From: Saccharomonospora piscinae
GTDB lineage: Bacteria; Actinomycetota; Actinomycetes; Mycobacteriales; Pseudonocardiaceae
Length of the DNA: 64,000 nucleotides
NCBI RefSeq assembly: GCF_005862235.1
Contig: NZ_VCEK01000001.1
Location: 620,001-684,000 of the forward strand
Direction of reading: 5' to 3'
Shown: positions 7,726-16,747 of the stretch, piece by piece
How positions within the stretch are numbered: the first letter of the stretch is position 1
Layout: every line of letters starts with the position of its first letter
The notes under the pieces: model-generated
The model's input: only the letters and a program-made list of their open reading frames with translations
Told to the model about the DNA's origin: nothing
Databases searched by the model: none
Position numbers and translations under genes: made by a program

Positions 7726-8736
7726 GTGCCGACCTCCGAGGGCTCCGTGCTCCGCCCCGCCGTCGTCGCGCTCGACGTGGGTGGCACGTACGTCAAGTGC
7801 CTGACCGTCGACGAGACCGGTGTGCTGGCCAGTGACTCGGTGCCGACCCGCGCGGCCGACGGCCCCGAGGCCGCGTTCCGGGTCGTGTGCGACGCCGCGA
7901 CGGCCGCCCTGGGCGCGCTGCCGCCGACGCACACGGCGGCCGGGATCGGGCTCGCGGTGCCGGGCACGGTGGACGAGCACCGCGGGGTGTGCGTCCACTC
8001 GGAGAACCTGGGCTGGCGGGAGCTGCCCGTGGTGGAGCGGCTCTCGGCGCACACGGGGCTGCCCGTGGGGTTCGGCCACGACGTCCGCGCCGGCGCGACG
8101 GCGGAACGGCGGCTCGGCGCGGGCCTCGACGCCGGGGCACCCGTGGCCGACCAGCTCTACGTCTCCGTGGGAACCGGGCTCGCGGCGGCACTGGTGCTCG
8201 ACGGCAGGCTGGTGGTTTCGGGAGGCTACGCCGGGGAGATCGGGCACGGCGGTGCGACCACGGGGCTGCCCTGTGTGTGCGGCGGGCACGGCTGCGCGGA
8301 GACCGTCGCCTCGGCCGCCGCGATCGCCCGCCGCTACACCGCCGCCACCGGAACCACCGTCGACGGAGCACGGGACGTCCTCGCCCGTGCCACCGACGGC
8401 GACGCGGTGGCACGGCAGGTGTGGGACGACGCCGTGGCCGTGCTGGGGGCCCTGGTGGCCGACCTGGTGCGGGTCACCGGAGTGGCCCACGTCGTCGTCG
8501 GCGGAGGGCTGATCCACGCGGGCGACGCACTGCTGACGCCGCTGCGACAGGCCGTGGGCGAGTTGCTCACGGTGCATCCCGAACCCCGCGTGGTGCCCGC
8601 CGCGCTGGGCGGAGCCGCCGGGTCCTGGGGCGCGGCGCTGCTCGGCTGGCAGGCCGCCGGAGTGGACCTCGACCCCGTACTCACCGGCTACGCCGAGCTG
8701 CTGCGGCCCGGGGACGGCCCCGCCGGAGCGGGCTGA
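7726..8736 (+). CDS. ROK family sugar kinase (candidate GalNAc kinase)
   Basis: This 336-residue protein has the ATP-binding motif DVGGTYVK (17-24), the active-site Asp in GFGHDVRAGA (Asp119; His replaces the usual Asn before it) and the ROK zinc site EIGHGG followed by CVCGGHGCAE. It starts at GTG 7726, six bases after the permease stop. ROK kinases phosphorylate glucose, GlcNAc, ManNAc or GalNAc at C6. In this operon, phosphorylation of imported GalNAc (AgaK-type role) fits best, but the sugar cannot be read from the sequence. Confidence 0.8.
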   Translation: MPTSEGSVLRPAVVALDVGGTYVKCLTVDETGVLASDSVPTRAADGPEAAFRVVCDAATAALGALPPTHTAAGIGLAVPGTVDEHRGVCVHSENLGWRELPVVERLSAHTGLPVGFGHDVRAGATAERRLGAGLDAGAPVADQLYVSVGTGLAAALVLDGRLVVSGGYAGEIGHGGATTGLPCVCGGHGCAETVASAAAIARRYTAATGTTVDGARDVLARATDGDAVARQVWDDAVAVLGALVADLVRVTGVAHVVVGGGLIHAGDALLTPLRQAVGELLTVHPEPRVVPAALGGAAGSWGAALLGWQAAGVDLDPVLTGYAELLRPGDGPAGAG

Positions 8737-8783
8737 GCAGCGGCAAGGGACCCACAGTCACACCGAGAAGGAGCGCACCAGCG

Positions 8784-9668
8784 ATGACCACCCCACTCGT
8801 GTCCGACGAGATCGCCAGCCAGCCCGACACGTGGCGGCAGGCCGCCGCCCTCGCCGCGACGTCCCCGCTTCCCGAGCACGGACTGCGCGTGGCCGTCGTC
8901 GGGTGCGGCACGAGCTGGTTCGTCGCCCAGGCGTACGCCGCGCGGCGGGAGAGCCTCGGCCACGGGGTCACCGACGCCTTCGCGGCGAGCGAGTACCCCG
9001 AGGGCCGGGACTACGACCTCGTCGTCGCGATCACCCGGTCCGGCACCACCACGGAGGTGCTGGACCTACTGGGTGAGCTGCGGGGACGGGTGCGGACGCT
9101 CGCGATCATCGGGGACCCGGACTCGCCCGGCCGGGATGCCGCCGACGACGTCGTGACGTTGCCGTTCGCCGACGAACGGTCGGTGGTGCAGACCCGCTTC
9201 GCCACGTCGGCGCTGACCCTGCTGCGGGCGGGGCTCGGCGAGGACACCGCCGCGCTGGCCACGGCCGCTGAGGACGTGGTGCGCTGGCCGGTACCGGCGG
9301 AGCTGCTGGCGAAGACGCAGTTCACCTTCCTCGGCCGGGGTTTCAGCGTGGGGCTCGCCCACGAGGCGGCGCTCAAGGGCAGGGAGGCGGCGCTGGCGTG
9401 GACCGAGTCGTACCCCGCCATGGACTATCGCCACGGCCCCAAGTCGATCTCCGACGGCGACTCCGCCGTGATCTTCTTCGGCCCCCGGCCCGAGGGGCTG
9501 GTGGCCGAGGTGGAGGCCACGGGTGCCCTCGTCCACTACTTCGACGAGGACCCCCAGCTCACGCTGGTGCGCTGCCAGCGACTCGCGGTGGCCTACGCGC
9601 TCGCGAAGGGACTCGACCCGGACCGGCCCCGCAACCTCACCCGCTCCATCGTGCTGGCCGGGGAGTGA
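8784..9668 (+). CDS. Double SIS-domain sugar isomerase/deaminase (AgaS-like)
   Basis: This 294-residue protein has two SIS domains. The first carries EIASQPDTW, VGCGTSW and ITRSGTTTEV; the second carries the ALKGREAALAWTESYPAMDY segment shared with AgaS and the GlmS isomerase half. There is no glutaminase domain, so it does not make glucosamine-6-phosphate from glutamine. AgaS-type enzymes turn galactosamine-6-phosphate into tagatose-6-phosphate plus ammonia. It starts at ATG 8784 with AAGGAG upstream, between the ROK kinase and the aldolase genes. GlmS-like deaminases of glucosamine or fructosamine are the alternative. Confidence 0.82.
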   Translation: MTTPLVSDEIASQPDTWRQAAALAATSPLPEHGLRVAVVGCGTSWFVAQAYAARRESLGHGVTDAFAASEYPEGRDYDLVVAITRSGTTTEVLDLLGELRGRVRTLAIIGDPDSPGRDAADDVVTLPFADERSVVQTRFATSALTLLRAGLGEDTAALATAAEDVVRWPVPAELLAKTQFTFLGRGFSVGLAHEAALKGREAALAWTESYPAMDYRHGPKSISDGDSAVIFFGPRPEGLVAEVEATGALVHYFDEDPQLTLVRCQRLAVAYALAKGLDPDRPRNLTRSIVLAGE

Positions 9669-9675
9669 GCGGGCC

Positions 9676-10512
9676 ATGCCTCTCGTGACTCCCCACGACG
9701 CGCTGCGCCGCGCGCGCGATCACCACCGTGGCCTGGCGGCGTTCAACGTCGTCCAGCTCGAACACGCGGAGGCGTACGCGACGGCGGCCGAAGCCACCGG
9801 GCGCACCGTGGTCCTCCAGATCAGCCAGAACGCCGTGCGTTACCACGGCGCGCTGGCGCCGCTGGCCCGCGCGGTGGTGGAGGTGGCTCAGGCGTCCACG
9901 GCGCCGCTGGTGCTCCACCTCGACCACGCCGACGACCGCGCGCTGGTCCGGGAGGCACTGTCCCTCGGCTTCACGTCGGTCATGTTCGACGCCTCCGCGC
10001 TGCCCTACGACGAGAACGTCGCGAGCACCGCCGAGGTCGCCGCCGAGGCGCACGCGCTCGGCGTGGCGGTGGAGGCCGAGCTGGGCGAGGTCGGCGGCAA
10101 GGACGGCGTCCACGCGCCGGGAGTGCGCACCGATCCCGCGGAGGCCACCGAGTTCGTGGCCGCCACCGGGGTCGACTCGCTCGCGGTGGCGGTCGGCTCG
10201 TCCCACGCGATGACCGAGCGCACGGCGGATCTCGACCTGGAGCGCATCGCCGCGCTGCGGGCCGCGCTGGCGGTGCCGCTGGTGCTGCACGGCTCGTCGG
10301 GCGTGCCGGACTCGACCCTCACCGCCGCCGTGCGCGCGGGCATGACGAAGATCAACATCGCCACCCACCTCAATCACGCCCTCACCGACGCGGTGCGGGC
10401 CTACCTCGCCGATCACCCCGGCGTGGTCGATCCGCGCAAGTACCTCGGAGCCGGGCGCGAGGCGGTGACCGACGAGGTGATGCGGTTGCTGACCGTCATC
10501 GACGCCGTGTGA
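9676..10512 (+). CDS. Class II aldolase (tagatose-/fructose-bisphosphate aldolase type)
   Basis: This 278-residue TIM-barrel aldolase has the class II signatures: HLDHADD (Zn-binding His and catalytic Asp), the EAELGEVGG loop, HGSSGV and the phosphate-binding KINIAT. Its length matches KbaY/GatY and short FBP aldolases. It would split tagatose-1,6-bisphosphate, made by the PfkB kinase, into dihydroxyacetone phosphate and glyceraldehyde-3-phosphate, completing the pathway. It is the last gene of the operon; its end overlaps the convergent TetR gene by 17 bp. Fructose specificity cannot be excluded. Confidence 0.85.
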   Translation: MPLVTPHDALRRARDHHRGLAAFNVVQLEHAEAYATAAEATGRTVVLQISQNAVRYHGALAPLARAVVEVAQASTAPLVLHLDHADDRALVREALSLGFTSVMFDASALPYDENVASTAEVAAEAHALGVAVEAELGEVGGKDGVHAPGVRTDPAEATEFVAATGVDSLAVAVGSSHAMTERTADLDLERIAALRAALAVPLVLHGSSGVPDSTLTAAVRAGMTKINIATHLNHALTDAVRAYLADHPGVVDPRKYLGAGREAVTDEVMRLLTVIDAV

Positions 10513-11107
10513 GGCTCTGCCCGACGACGGGTTCGAGCAGCTCCGCCCACTGGCGTACGAGGCGCTCCCGGCGTTTCGAGTCGTCGCTGAGCAGGCTCGC
10601 CAGGCCCAGCCCCCTGGCGAGGTCCAGTGTGGACTGAACGGTCTCGCGTACGCCGGGAGCCGACTCGTCGGCCTCCAGCAATTCCACGGCCACGCGGTGT
10701 GCCTCGCGGCCGACGCGCGCCTCCAGCGGAGCCAGCACCGCCCGCAGCGCCTCGTCCGTGGACGCCGCCACCCACAGGTGCAAAGCGGCGCGGAACATCG
10801 GGCCGGTGTAGAGGTTGAGCAGCATCCGCGCCACCGGCTCGGCGCGTCCCCGCCCCCGGGGCAGGGTCTCCGCGCGGCGGCGCACCTCGGAGATCTGCTG
10901 CTCGGCGAGGTACTCCACGGTGGCCACCACGAGGTCCTCGCGGGTCGGGAAGTGGTGCTGCGCGGCACCGCGCGACACCCCGGCGCGCTCGGCGACGACC
11001 CCGACCGTGGTGCCGGTCCAGCCGCGTTCGGCCAGGCACTCGGCGGCCGCGGTCACCAGCCGCGCCCGCGTCGTGCGGCTGCGTTCCTGCTGCGGCTCAC
11101 GCACCAT
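10496..11107 (-). CDS. TetR family regulator of the acyl-CoA operon
   Basis: This 203-residue protein has the TetR helix-turn-helix at about residues 12-60 (VAERAGVSRGAAQHHFPTRE). It is the last gene of the leftward acyl-CoA operon and overlaps the SDR gene by 11 bp, so it is co-transcribed. Its position matches AtuR/LiuR-type repressors, which respond to acyl-CoA intermediates. A candidate operator lies in the divergent promoter at 20446-20463. Target and ligand are inferred from context. Confidence 0.82.
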   Translation of the reverse strand: MVREPQQERSRTTRARLVTAAAECLAERGWTGTTVGVVAERAGVSRGAAQHHFPTREDLVVATVEYLAEQQISEVRRRAETLPRGRGRAEPVARMLLNLYTGPMFRAALHLWVAASTDEALRAVLAPLEARVGREAHRVAVELLEADESAPGVRETVQSTLDLARGLGLASLLSDDSKRRERLVRQWAELLEPVVGQSLTRRR

Positions 11108-11939
11108 CGGCCGGGTCGACCCAGAAGTCGAGCTGGAGATCCTCCTCGCGCTCGGCGAGGCGGTAGCGCGAGAGATCGGTGATCCCGGCGGCGGCGAGCA
11201 CCTCGTCGTCGATGAGGAACCGCCCCGTGCGCTCGCGGCTCGGCGTGCTGAGCACGGCGTGCGCGGCGTCGGCCATGATCTCGGGCGTGCGCGAGCGGCT
11301 GGCGAGCTCCGATCCGACCACGTTGCGGATCGCCGCCGTGTCGATGGTGGTGCGTGGCCACAGCGAGTTCACCGCCACGCCGTCGGCCCGCAGTTCCGCG
11401 GCCAGCCCGACCGTCACCAGGCTCATCGAGTACTTCGCGATGCTGTACGCGAGGTGCCCGCCGGTGAACCACTTCTCCTCGAGCCGGATCGGCGGCGACA
11501 GCGTCAGCACGTGCGGGTTCGCCGACCGGCGCAGGTGCGGGATCGCGGTGCGCGAGAGCAGGAAGGAGCCCCGGGCGTTGATGTCCTGCATCAGGTCGTA
11601 GCGCTTCATCGGGATGTGCTCGGTCGGCGACAGGTCGATGGCGCTGGCGTTGTTCACCACGATGTCGATGCCGCCGAACTGCTCCACGGTCCGCTCGACG
11701 GCCGCCGTCACGGCGTCGTCGTCGCGCACGTCACCCACGATCGGCAGGGCGTGCCCGCCCGCGTCCTCGACGGCCTGGGCCGCCGTGTAGATGGTGCCCG
11801 GCAGCTTCGGGTGCGGTTCGCCCGTTTTCGCGAGCAGCGCCACGTTGGCGCCGTCCCGGGCAGCGCGGACGGCGATGGCCTCGCCGATGCCCCGGCTCCC
11901 GCCGGACATGATGATGGTCTTTCCTGCCAGTGTGGTCAC
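11097..11939 (-). CDS. SDR family oxidoreductase (HSDL2-like)
   Basis: This is a 280-residue short-chain dehydrogenase. The cofactor motif is SGGSRGIG, with Ser replacing the first Thr of the usual TGxxxGIG. NNAS, the catalytic Ser in LTLSPPI and the Tyr-x-x-x-Lys in AYSIAKY are present. The HPKLPGTIYTAA segment is shared with the HSDL2 group, which acts on fatty or branched acyl substrates. GTG 11939 was chosen for RBS spacing; GTG 11945 is also possible. It probably performs a 3-hydroxyacyl or related oxidation in the acyl-CoA pathway of this operon. Confidence 0.8.
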   Translation of the reverse strand: MTTLAGKTIIMSGGSRGIGEAIAVRAARDGANVALLAKTGEPHPKLPGTIYTAAQAVEDAGGHALPIVGDVRDDDAVTAAVERTVEQFGGIDIVVNNASAIDLSPTEHIPMKRYDLMQDINARGSFLLSRTAIPHLRRSANPHVLTLSPPIRLEEKWFTGGHLAYSIAKYSMSLVTVGLAAELRADGVAVNSLWPRTTIDTAAIRNVVGSELASRSRTPEIMADAAHAVLSTPSRERTGRFLIDDEVLAAAGITDLSRYRLAEREEDLQLDFWVDPADGA

Positions 11940-11974
11940 GAACACCCTTTCCGTCTCGTCTCGGCGATCTGTGC

Positions 11975-13132
11975 TCAGTACGACTTCGGCAGCCCGAGGC
12001 TGTGCTGGGCCACGAAGTTGAGGATCATCTCCCGGCTCACGGGGGCGATCCGGCCGACGCGCACGGCGGCCAGCATCGTGCCAAGACCGTACTCGGAGGC
12101 GAGGCCGTTGCCGCCGTGGACCTGCACCGCCTGGTCGACCGCACGCACGGCGACCTCGGCACCGGCGTACTTCGCCATGTTCGCGGCCTCCCCCGCAGCC
12201 CCGTCGTCGCCCGCGTCGTAGAGCGCGGCGGCCTTCTGGGTCATGAGCCGCGCGAGCTCCAGTTCGATCTTCACTTCAGCCAGCGGGTGTGCCAGGCCCT
12301 GATGCGTGCCGATGGGCGCGCCGAACACGCTGCGCTCGTTGGCGTAGCCGACCGCCTTGTCGAGCGCGTAGCGGGCGATGCCGGTGGAGAACGCCGCGCC
12401 GAGGATGCGCTCGGGGTTCAGGCCCGCGAACAGCTGCGCGAGGGCGGCGTCCTCGGAACCGACGAGCGCGTCGCCCGGCAGCCGCACGTCGTCGAGCACC
12501 AGCTCGAACTGCTGGTCGGCCGACACCAGGTCCATGGGAATCGCCCGGTACTCCAGGCCGGGCGTGCCGGTAGGCACCACGAACAGCGCGGGCTTGAGCC
12601 TGCCGGTGCGCGCGTCCGCCGTGCGGCCCACCACCAGCACCGCGTCGGCCTCGTCCACGCCGGAGATGTACACCTTCCGCCCGGTCAGCACCCAGTCGCC
12701 GCCGTCGCGGCGGGCCGTGGTGGTGAGTCGGTGGGAGTTCGACCCGGCGTCCGGCTCGGTGATCGCGAACGACATGCGCACCGCGCCGGTGGCGAATCCG
12801 GGCAGCCAGCGCGACTTCTGCTCGTCGGTGCCGTAACGGGCGATCACGGTGGCGCAGATCGCCGGGGACACCACCATGAGCAGCATGGGCGTGCCCGCCG
12901 CGCAGAACTCCTCGCACACCGCCGCGAGGTCGCCGATGCCCGCGCCCCCGCCACCGTAGGTCTCGGGCACGGCCACACCGAGGTAGCCGAGATCGCCCGC
13001 CTCGGCCCACAACTCGCTCGTTCGCCCGCCGGTGCGGGCCTTGCCGAGGTAGTACTCGTGCCCGTACTTCGCGGCGAGGCGGGCCACGGCCTCCCGCAGT
13101 GCCAGCCGCTCCGGTGTTTCGGTGTAGTTCAC
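11975..13132 (-). CDS. Acyl-CoA dehydrogenase (first of two)
   Basis: This 385-residue flavoprotein has the ACAD signature FAITEPDAGSNS in the middle domain and a C-terminal QVHGGNGL segment. It starts at GTG 13132, overlapping the carboxylase stop by GTGA. It catalyses FAD-dependent alpha,beta-desaturation of an acyl-CoA and passes electrons to ETF. Placed after the carboxylase pair it could act on citronellyl-CoA-like or branched-chain acyl-CoAs, but the chain specificity is not visible. Confidence 0.85.
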   Translation of the reverse strand: MNYTETPERLALREAVARLAAKYGHEYYLGKARTGGRTSELWAEAGDLGYLGVAVPETYGGGGAGIGDLAAVCEEFCAAGTPMLLMVVSPAICATVIARYGTDEQKSRWLPGFATGAVRMSFAITEPDAGSNSHRLTTTARRDGGDWVLTGRKVYISGVDEADAVLVVGRTADARTGRLKPALFVVPTGTPGLEYRAIPMDLVSADQQFELVLDDVRLPGDALVGSEDAALAQLFAGLNPERILGAAFSTGIARYALDKAVGYANERSVFGAPIGTHQGLAHPLAEVKIELELARLMTQKAAALYDAGDDGAAGEAANMAKYAGAEVAVRAVDQAVQVHGGNGLASEYGLGTMLAAVRVGRIAPVSREMILNFVAQHSLGLPKSY

Positions 13133-15132
13133 GCGGGCTCCTTCGCTGTCGTGACGTCGTCGGCCTCGTCGGCGCCGTCGGGTGCCACGACGGCCAGCAC
13201 CGAGCCCTGGTCGACCTGGCAGCCGGGCGTGGCGGTCAGCTCGCGGACCACGCCGTCGGCGGGGGCGGCCACCCGGTGCTCCATCTTCATGGCCTCCAGC
13301 CACAGCAGTGGCTGCCCGGCCCGCACCCGGTCCCCCACCGTCACCGCCACCCGCACGACGGTGCCCGGCATGGGCGCCGTCAGCGATCCCTCCGCGAGCG
13401 CGGCGGCCGGGTCGGGCAGGCGCGGCACCGGAACCAGCGACACGCTCCCGAGTGGGGAGTCCACCGCCGTGCTCCCGGGATACCGGGCCACGTCGAAGGC
13501 GTGGCGCACTCCGGCGATCTCCAGCACGACCCGGTCGGGCGCGCTCGACACGACCGTGACACCGGTGTCCTCGTCGTCGGCCGGAACGAGGCCCGCCCGC
13601 GTGGCGGTGTAGTGGATCGCGTGTTCCGTCCCGTCGTGGCGATACACCTTCGTGTGCGGCGCCGAGACGACGTTGCGCCACCCTGCCGGCAGCTCCGCCA
13701 GCACCCGGGCGTGGGCCCTGCGGTGCCGCGCGTCCGCCAGCGCGGCGGCCAGCGCCGACCACCGCACCACCGATTCGGAGGGCGCGGCGAGCACGGTCGC
13801 GGCGTGGTGGCGGGTGAGAAACCCCGTGTCGGTCTCGCCCGCCAGGAAGTCCGGGTGCCGCAGCACCGCCACCAGCAGATCGCGGTTGGTGACGGGGCCG
13901 TGAATCCGGGCGGACGCGAGCGTACTCGCGAGCCGCCGCGCCGCGGCGCGGCGGCCGGGTGCCCAGGCGATCACCTTCGCGAGCAACGGGTCGTAGTGGA
14001 CGCTGATCTCGCATCCGTCGGTGACACCGCTGTCGAGGCGGATGCCGTGCCGGTCGGGCACACCGAACTCGGTGCCCACCTCGCCCACCGCGAACCGGTG
14101 CAGGGTGCCGCTGCCGGGCCGCCAGCCCGCGGCGGGGTCCTCCGCGTAGAGGCGGGCCTCGATCGCGTGGCCGCGTACCGGCGGCGGCGAGCCGGTGAGC
14201 CGCTCGCCTTCGGCGATCCGCAACTGCCAGGCCACCAGGTCGAGGCCGGTGACGCACTCGGTGACCGGATGCTCCACCTGCAGGCGCGTGTTCATCTCCA
14301 GGAAGAAGAACTCCCCGGACTCGGTGACGAGGAACTCCACGGTGCCGGCGCCGACGTAGTCCACCGTCTCGGCCACGGCCCGCGCCGCGTCGAACAGCCG
14401 CTCCCGCAGCCGGTCGTCCACGGCGGGAGACGGAGTCTCCTCCAGCACCTTCTGGTGCCTGCGCTGGATCGAGCACTCGCGCTCCCCCACCGCCCAGACC
14501 GTGCCGTGGGTGTCGGCCAGCACCTGCACCTCGATGTGCCTGCCGCGTTCGACGTAGCGCTCGCAGAACACGGTGCCGTCGCCGAACGCCGAGGCGGCCT
14601 CGGTCCGGGCGCCCCGCACCTCGCCGGGCAGTTCGGCCCGCTCGCGCACGATCCGCATGCCGCGTCCGCCGCCCCCCGCCGACGCCTTCACCAGCACGGG
14701 GAACTCGGCGTCGGTGACCGCGTCCGGATCGAGTTCGGCGAGCACGGGCACCCCGGCGGCGGCCACGACCCGCTTGGACTCGACCTTGGAGCCCATCAGC
14801 GCCATGCTCTCCGGCGAGGGGCCCACCCACGTCAGCCCGGCTGCCAGCACGGCGCGCGCGAACGCGGCGTTCTCCGACAGGAAGCCGTACCCGGGGTGTA
14901 CCGCGTCGGCTCCGGCGGCGAGTGCGGCGTCGACCAGCGCGTCCGCGCGCAGGTAGGTCTCGGCGGGCGTCACGCCGGGCAGGCGCACGGCGGCGTCGGC
15001 GGCGGCGACGTGCGCCTGCCCCGCGTCGGCGTCCGAGTGGACCGCCACCGTGCCGATGCCCGACTCGCGACAGGAGCGCACCACCCGCAGCGCGATCTCG
15101 CCGCGGTTGGCGACCAGCAGGTTCGTGATCAC
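13129..15132 (-). CDS. Acyl-CoA carboxylase alpha subunit (biotin carboxylase + BCCP)
   Basis: This 667-residue protein combines a biotin carboxylase N-terminal half (LVANRGEIALRV, ATP-grasp KASAGGGGRGMR at about 150-161, EMNTRLQVEHPVTE) with a C-terminal biotinyl domain carrying EAMKMEH. It starts at GTG 15132, seven bases past the beta-subunit stop. The domain order is that of propionyl-, methylcrotonyl- and geranyl-CoA carboxylase alpha subunits. Neighbouring AtuA-like and acyl-CoA dehydrogenase genes favour a methylcrotonyl/geranyl type over propionyl. Confidence 0.88.
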   Translation of the reverse strand: MITNLLVANRGEIALRVVRSCRESGIGTVAVHSDADAGQAHVAAADAAVRLPGVTPAETYLRADALVDAALAAGADAVHPGYGFLSENAAFARAVLAAGLTWVGPSPESMALMGSKVESKRVVAAAGVPVLAELDPDAVTDAEFPVLVKASAGGGGRGMRIVRERAELPGEVRGARTEAASAFGDGTVFCERYVERGRHIEVQVLADTHGTVWAVGERECSIQRRHQKVLEETPSPAVDDRLRERLFDAARAVAETVDYVGAGTVEFLVTESGEFFFLEMNTRLQVEHPVTECVTGLDLVAWQLRIAEGERLTGSPPPVRGHAIEARLYAEDPAAGWRPGSGTLHRFAVGEVGTEFGVPDRHGIRLDSGVTDGCEISVHYDPLLAKVIAWAPGRRAAARRLASTLASARIHGPVTNRDLLVAVLRHPDFLAGETDTGFLTRHHAATVLAAPSESVVRWSALAAALADARHRRAHARVLAELPAGWRNVVSAPHTKVYRHDGTEHAIHYTATRAGLVPADDEDTGVTVVSSAPDRVVLEIAGVRHAFDVARYPGSTAVDSPLGSVSLVPVPRLPDPAAALAEGSLTAPMPGTVVRVAVTVGDRVRAGQPLLWLEAMKMEHRVAAPADGVVRELTATPGCQVDQGSVLAVVAPDGADEADDVTTAKEPA

Positions 15133-15139
15133 GGCAACC

Positions 15140-16747
15140 TCACATCCGGAAGACGCCGAAACCGGTGCCGTCGTAGCGGGCTCCGGCGACGGTCTGGGAA
15201 TGCACGGCCGACAGGCACAGGCCGAGCACCGTGCGCGTGTCCCTCGGGTCGATCACCCCGTCGTCGTAGAGGCGGCCGGAGAGGAACATCGGCAGGGACT
15301 CGGCCTCCACCTGGGCCTCCACGGCGGAGCGCAGTGCGGCGTCGCCGTCCTCGTCGTAGGGCTGGCCTCGGGCCTGGGCCGCGTTGCGGGCGACGATGGA
15401 CAGCACCCCGGCGAGCTGCTGCGGTCCCATCACGGCCGACTTCGCGCTGGGCCACGTGAACAGGAACCGGGGATCGTAGGCGCGACCGCACATGCCGTAG
15501 TGCCCCGCACCGTACGAGGCTCCCATGAGGACGGACAGGTGCGGAACCCTGCTGTTGGACACGGCGTTGATCATCATGGCGCCGTGCTTGATGATGCCGC
15601 CCTGCTCGTAGTCCGCGCCCACCATGTAACCCGTGGTGTTGTGCAGGAACACCAGTGGGGTGTCGCTCTGGTTGGCGAGCTGGATGAACTGCGCGGCCTT
15701 CTGCGACTCCTCGCTGAACAGCACCCCGCGCGCGTTGGCGAGCACGCCGACGGGATAGCCGTGAATCCGGGCCCAGGCGGTCACCAGACTCGGCCCGTAC
15801 AGCGGTTTGAACTCGTCCACATCGGAGTCGTCGACCACCCTGGCGAGCACGTCCCTCGGGTCGAACGGCACCTTGAGATCGCCGGGCACGATCCCGAGCA
15901 GTTCCTCGGGGTCGTGCCGCGGAGGCAGCGACCGTTCCGGCGCGGGACCGCGTTTGCGCCAGTTCAGCCGCCGCACGATGCCCCGGCCGAGGCGCAGCGC
16001 GTCGACCTCGTCGCGGGCCAGGTGGTCGGCCAGCCCCGAGGTCCGCGCGTGCATGTCCGCACCGCCGAGCGACTCGTCGTCGGACTCCTCCCCGGTGGCC
16101 ATCTTCACCAGCGGCGGGCCGCCGAGGAAGACCTTCGAGCGGTTCTCCACCATCACGACGTGGTCGGACAGGCCCGGCACGTACGCGCCGCCCGCCGTGG
16201 AGTTGCCGAACACGAGCGCGATGGTGGGGATGCCAGCGGCCGACAACCGGGTCAGGTCGCGGAACAGCCTTCCGCCGGGCACGAAGATCTCCTTCTGGCT
16301 CGGCAGGTCGGCGCCACCGGACTCGACGAGGTTGATGACGGGCAGCCGGTTCTCCAGCGCGATGTCGCAGGCGCGAAAGATCTTGCGCACGGTCCAGGGG
16401 TTGCTCGCCCCGCCGCGCACGGTGGGATCGTTGCCCACGATCAGGCACTCGACGCCCTCCACCACGCCGATGCCCGTCACGACGCTGGCCCCCACCGGGT
16501 AGTCGCTGCCCCACCCGGCCAGCGGTGACAGTTCCAGAAACGGCGAGTCCGGGTCGAGCAGCAGTTCGATGCGCTCGCGCACGAGCAGTTTGCCCCGGTC
16601 GCGGTGCCGCCGGACGTACTTCTCGCCGCCGCCCGCCACGGCCTTGGCGTGTTCGGCGTCGAGTTCGGCGAGCTTGCCCAGCATCGCGTCGTGATTGGCC
16701 GCGTAGTCCTCCGAGTTGGTGTCGACCACCGAGTTCAGGATCGTCAT
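15140..16747 (-). CDS. Acyl-CoA carboxylase beta subunit (carboxyltransferase; methylcrotonyl/geranyl type)
   Basis: This 535-residue carboxyltransferase has two crotonase-like halves. GNSTAGGAYVPGLSDH and MGASYGAGHYGMCGRAY are typical of the MccB/AtuC branch, with the oxyanion-hole Gly-Ala pairs in place. It starts at ATG 16747, overlapping the upstream acyl-CoA dehydrogenase stop (ATGA). With the alpha subunit it should carboxylate a 3-methyl-enoyl-CoA at the gamma carbon. Whether the substrate is methylcrotonyl-CoA (leucine) or geranyl-CoA (terpenes) cannot be settled here. Confidence 0.86.
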   Translation of the reverse strand: MTILNSVVDTNSEDYAANHDAMLGKLAELDAEHAKAVAGGGEKYVRRHRDRGKLLVRERIELLLDPDSPFLELSPLAGWGSDYPVGASVVTGIGVVEGVECLIVGNDPTVRGGASNPWTVRKIFRACDIALENRLPVINLVESGGADLPSQKEIFVPGGRLFRDLTRLSAAGIPTIALVFGNSTAGGAYVPGLSDHVVMVENRSKVFLGGPPLVKMATGEESDDESLGGADMHARTSGLADHLARDEVDALRLGRGIVRRLNWRKRGPAPERSLPPRHDPEELLGIVPGDLKVPFDPRDVLARVVDDSDVDEFKPLYGPSLVTAWARIHGYPVGVLANARGVLFSEESQKAAQFIQLANQSDTPLVFLHNTTGYMVGADYEQGGIIKHGAMMINAVSNSRVPHLSVLMGASYGAGHYGMCGRAYDPRFLFTWPSAKSAVMGPQQLAGVLSIVARNAAQARGQPYDEDGDAALRSAVEAQVEAESLPMFLSGRLYDDGVIDPRDTRTVLGLCLSAVHSQTVAGARYDGTGFGVFRM

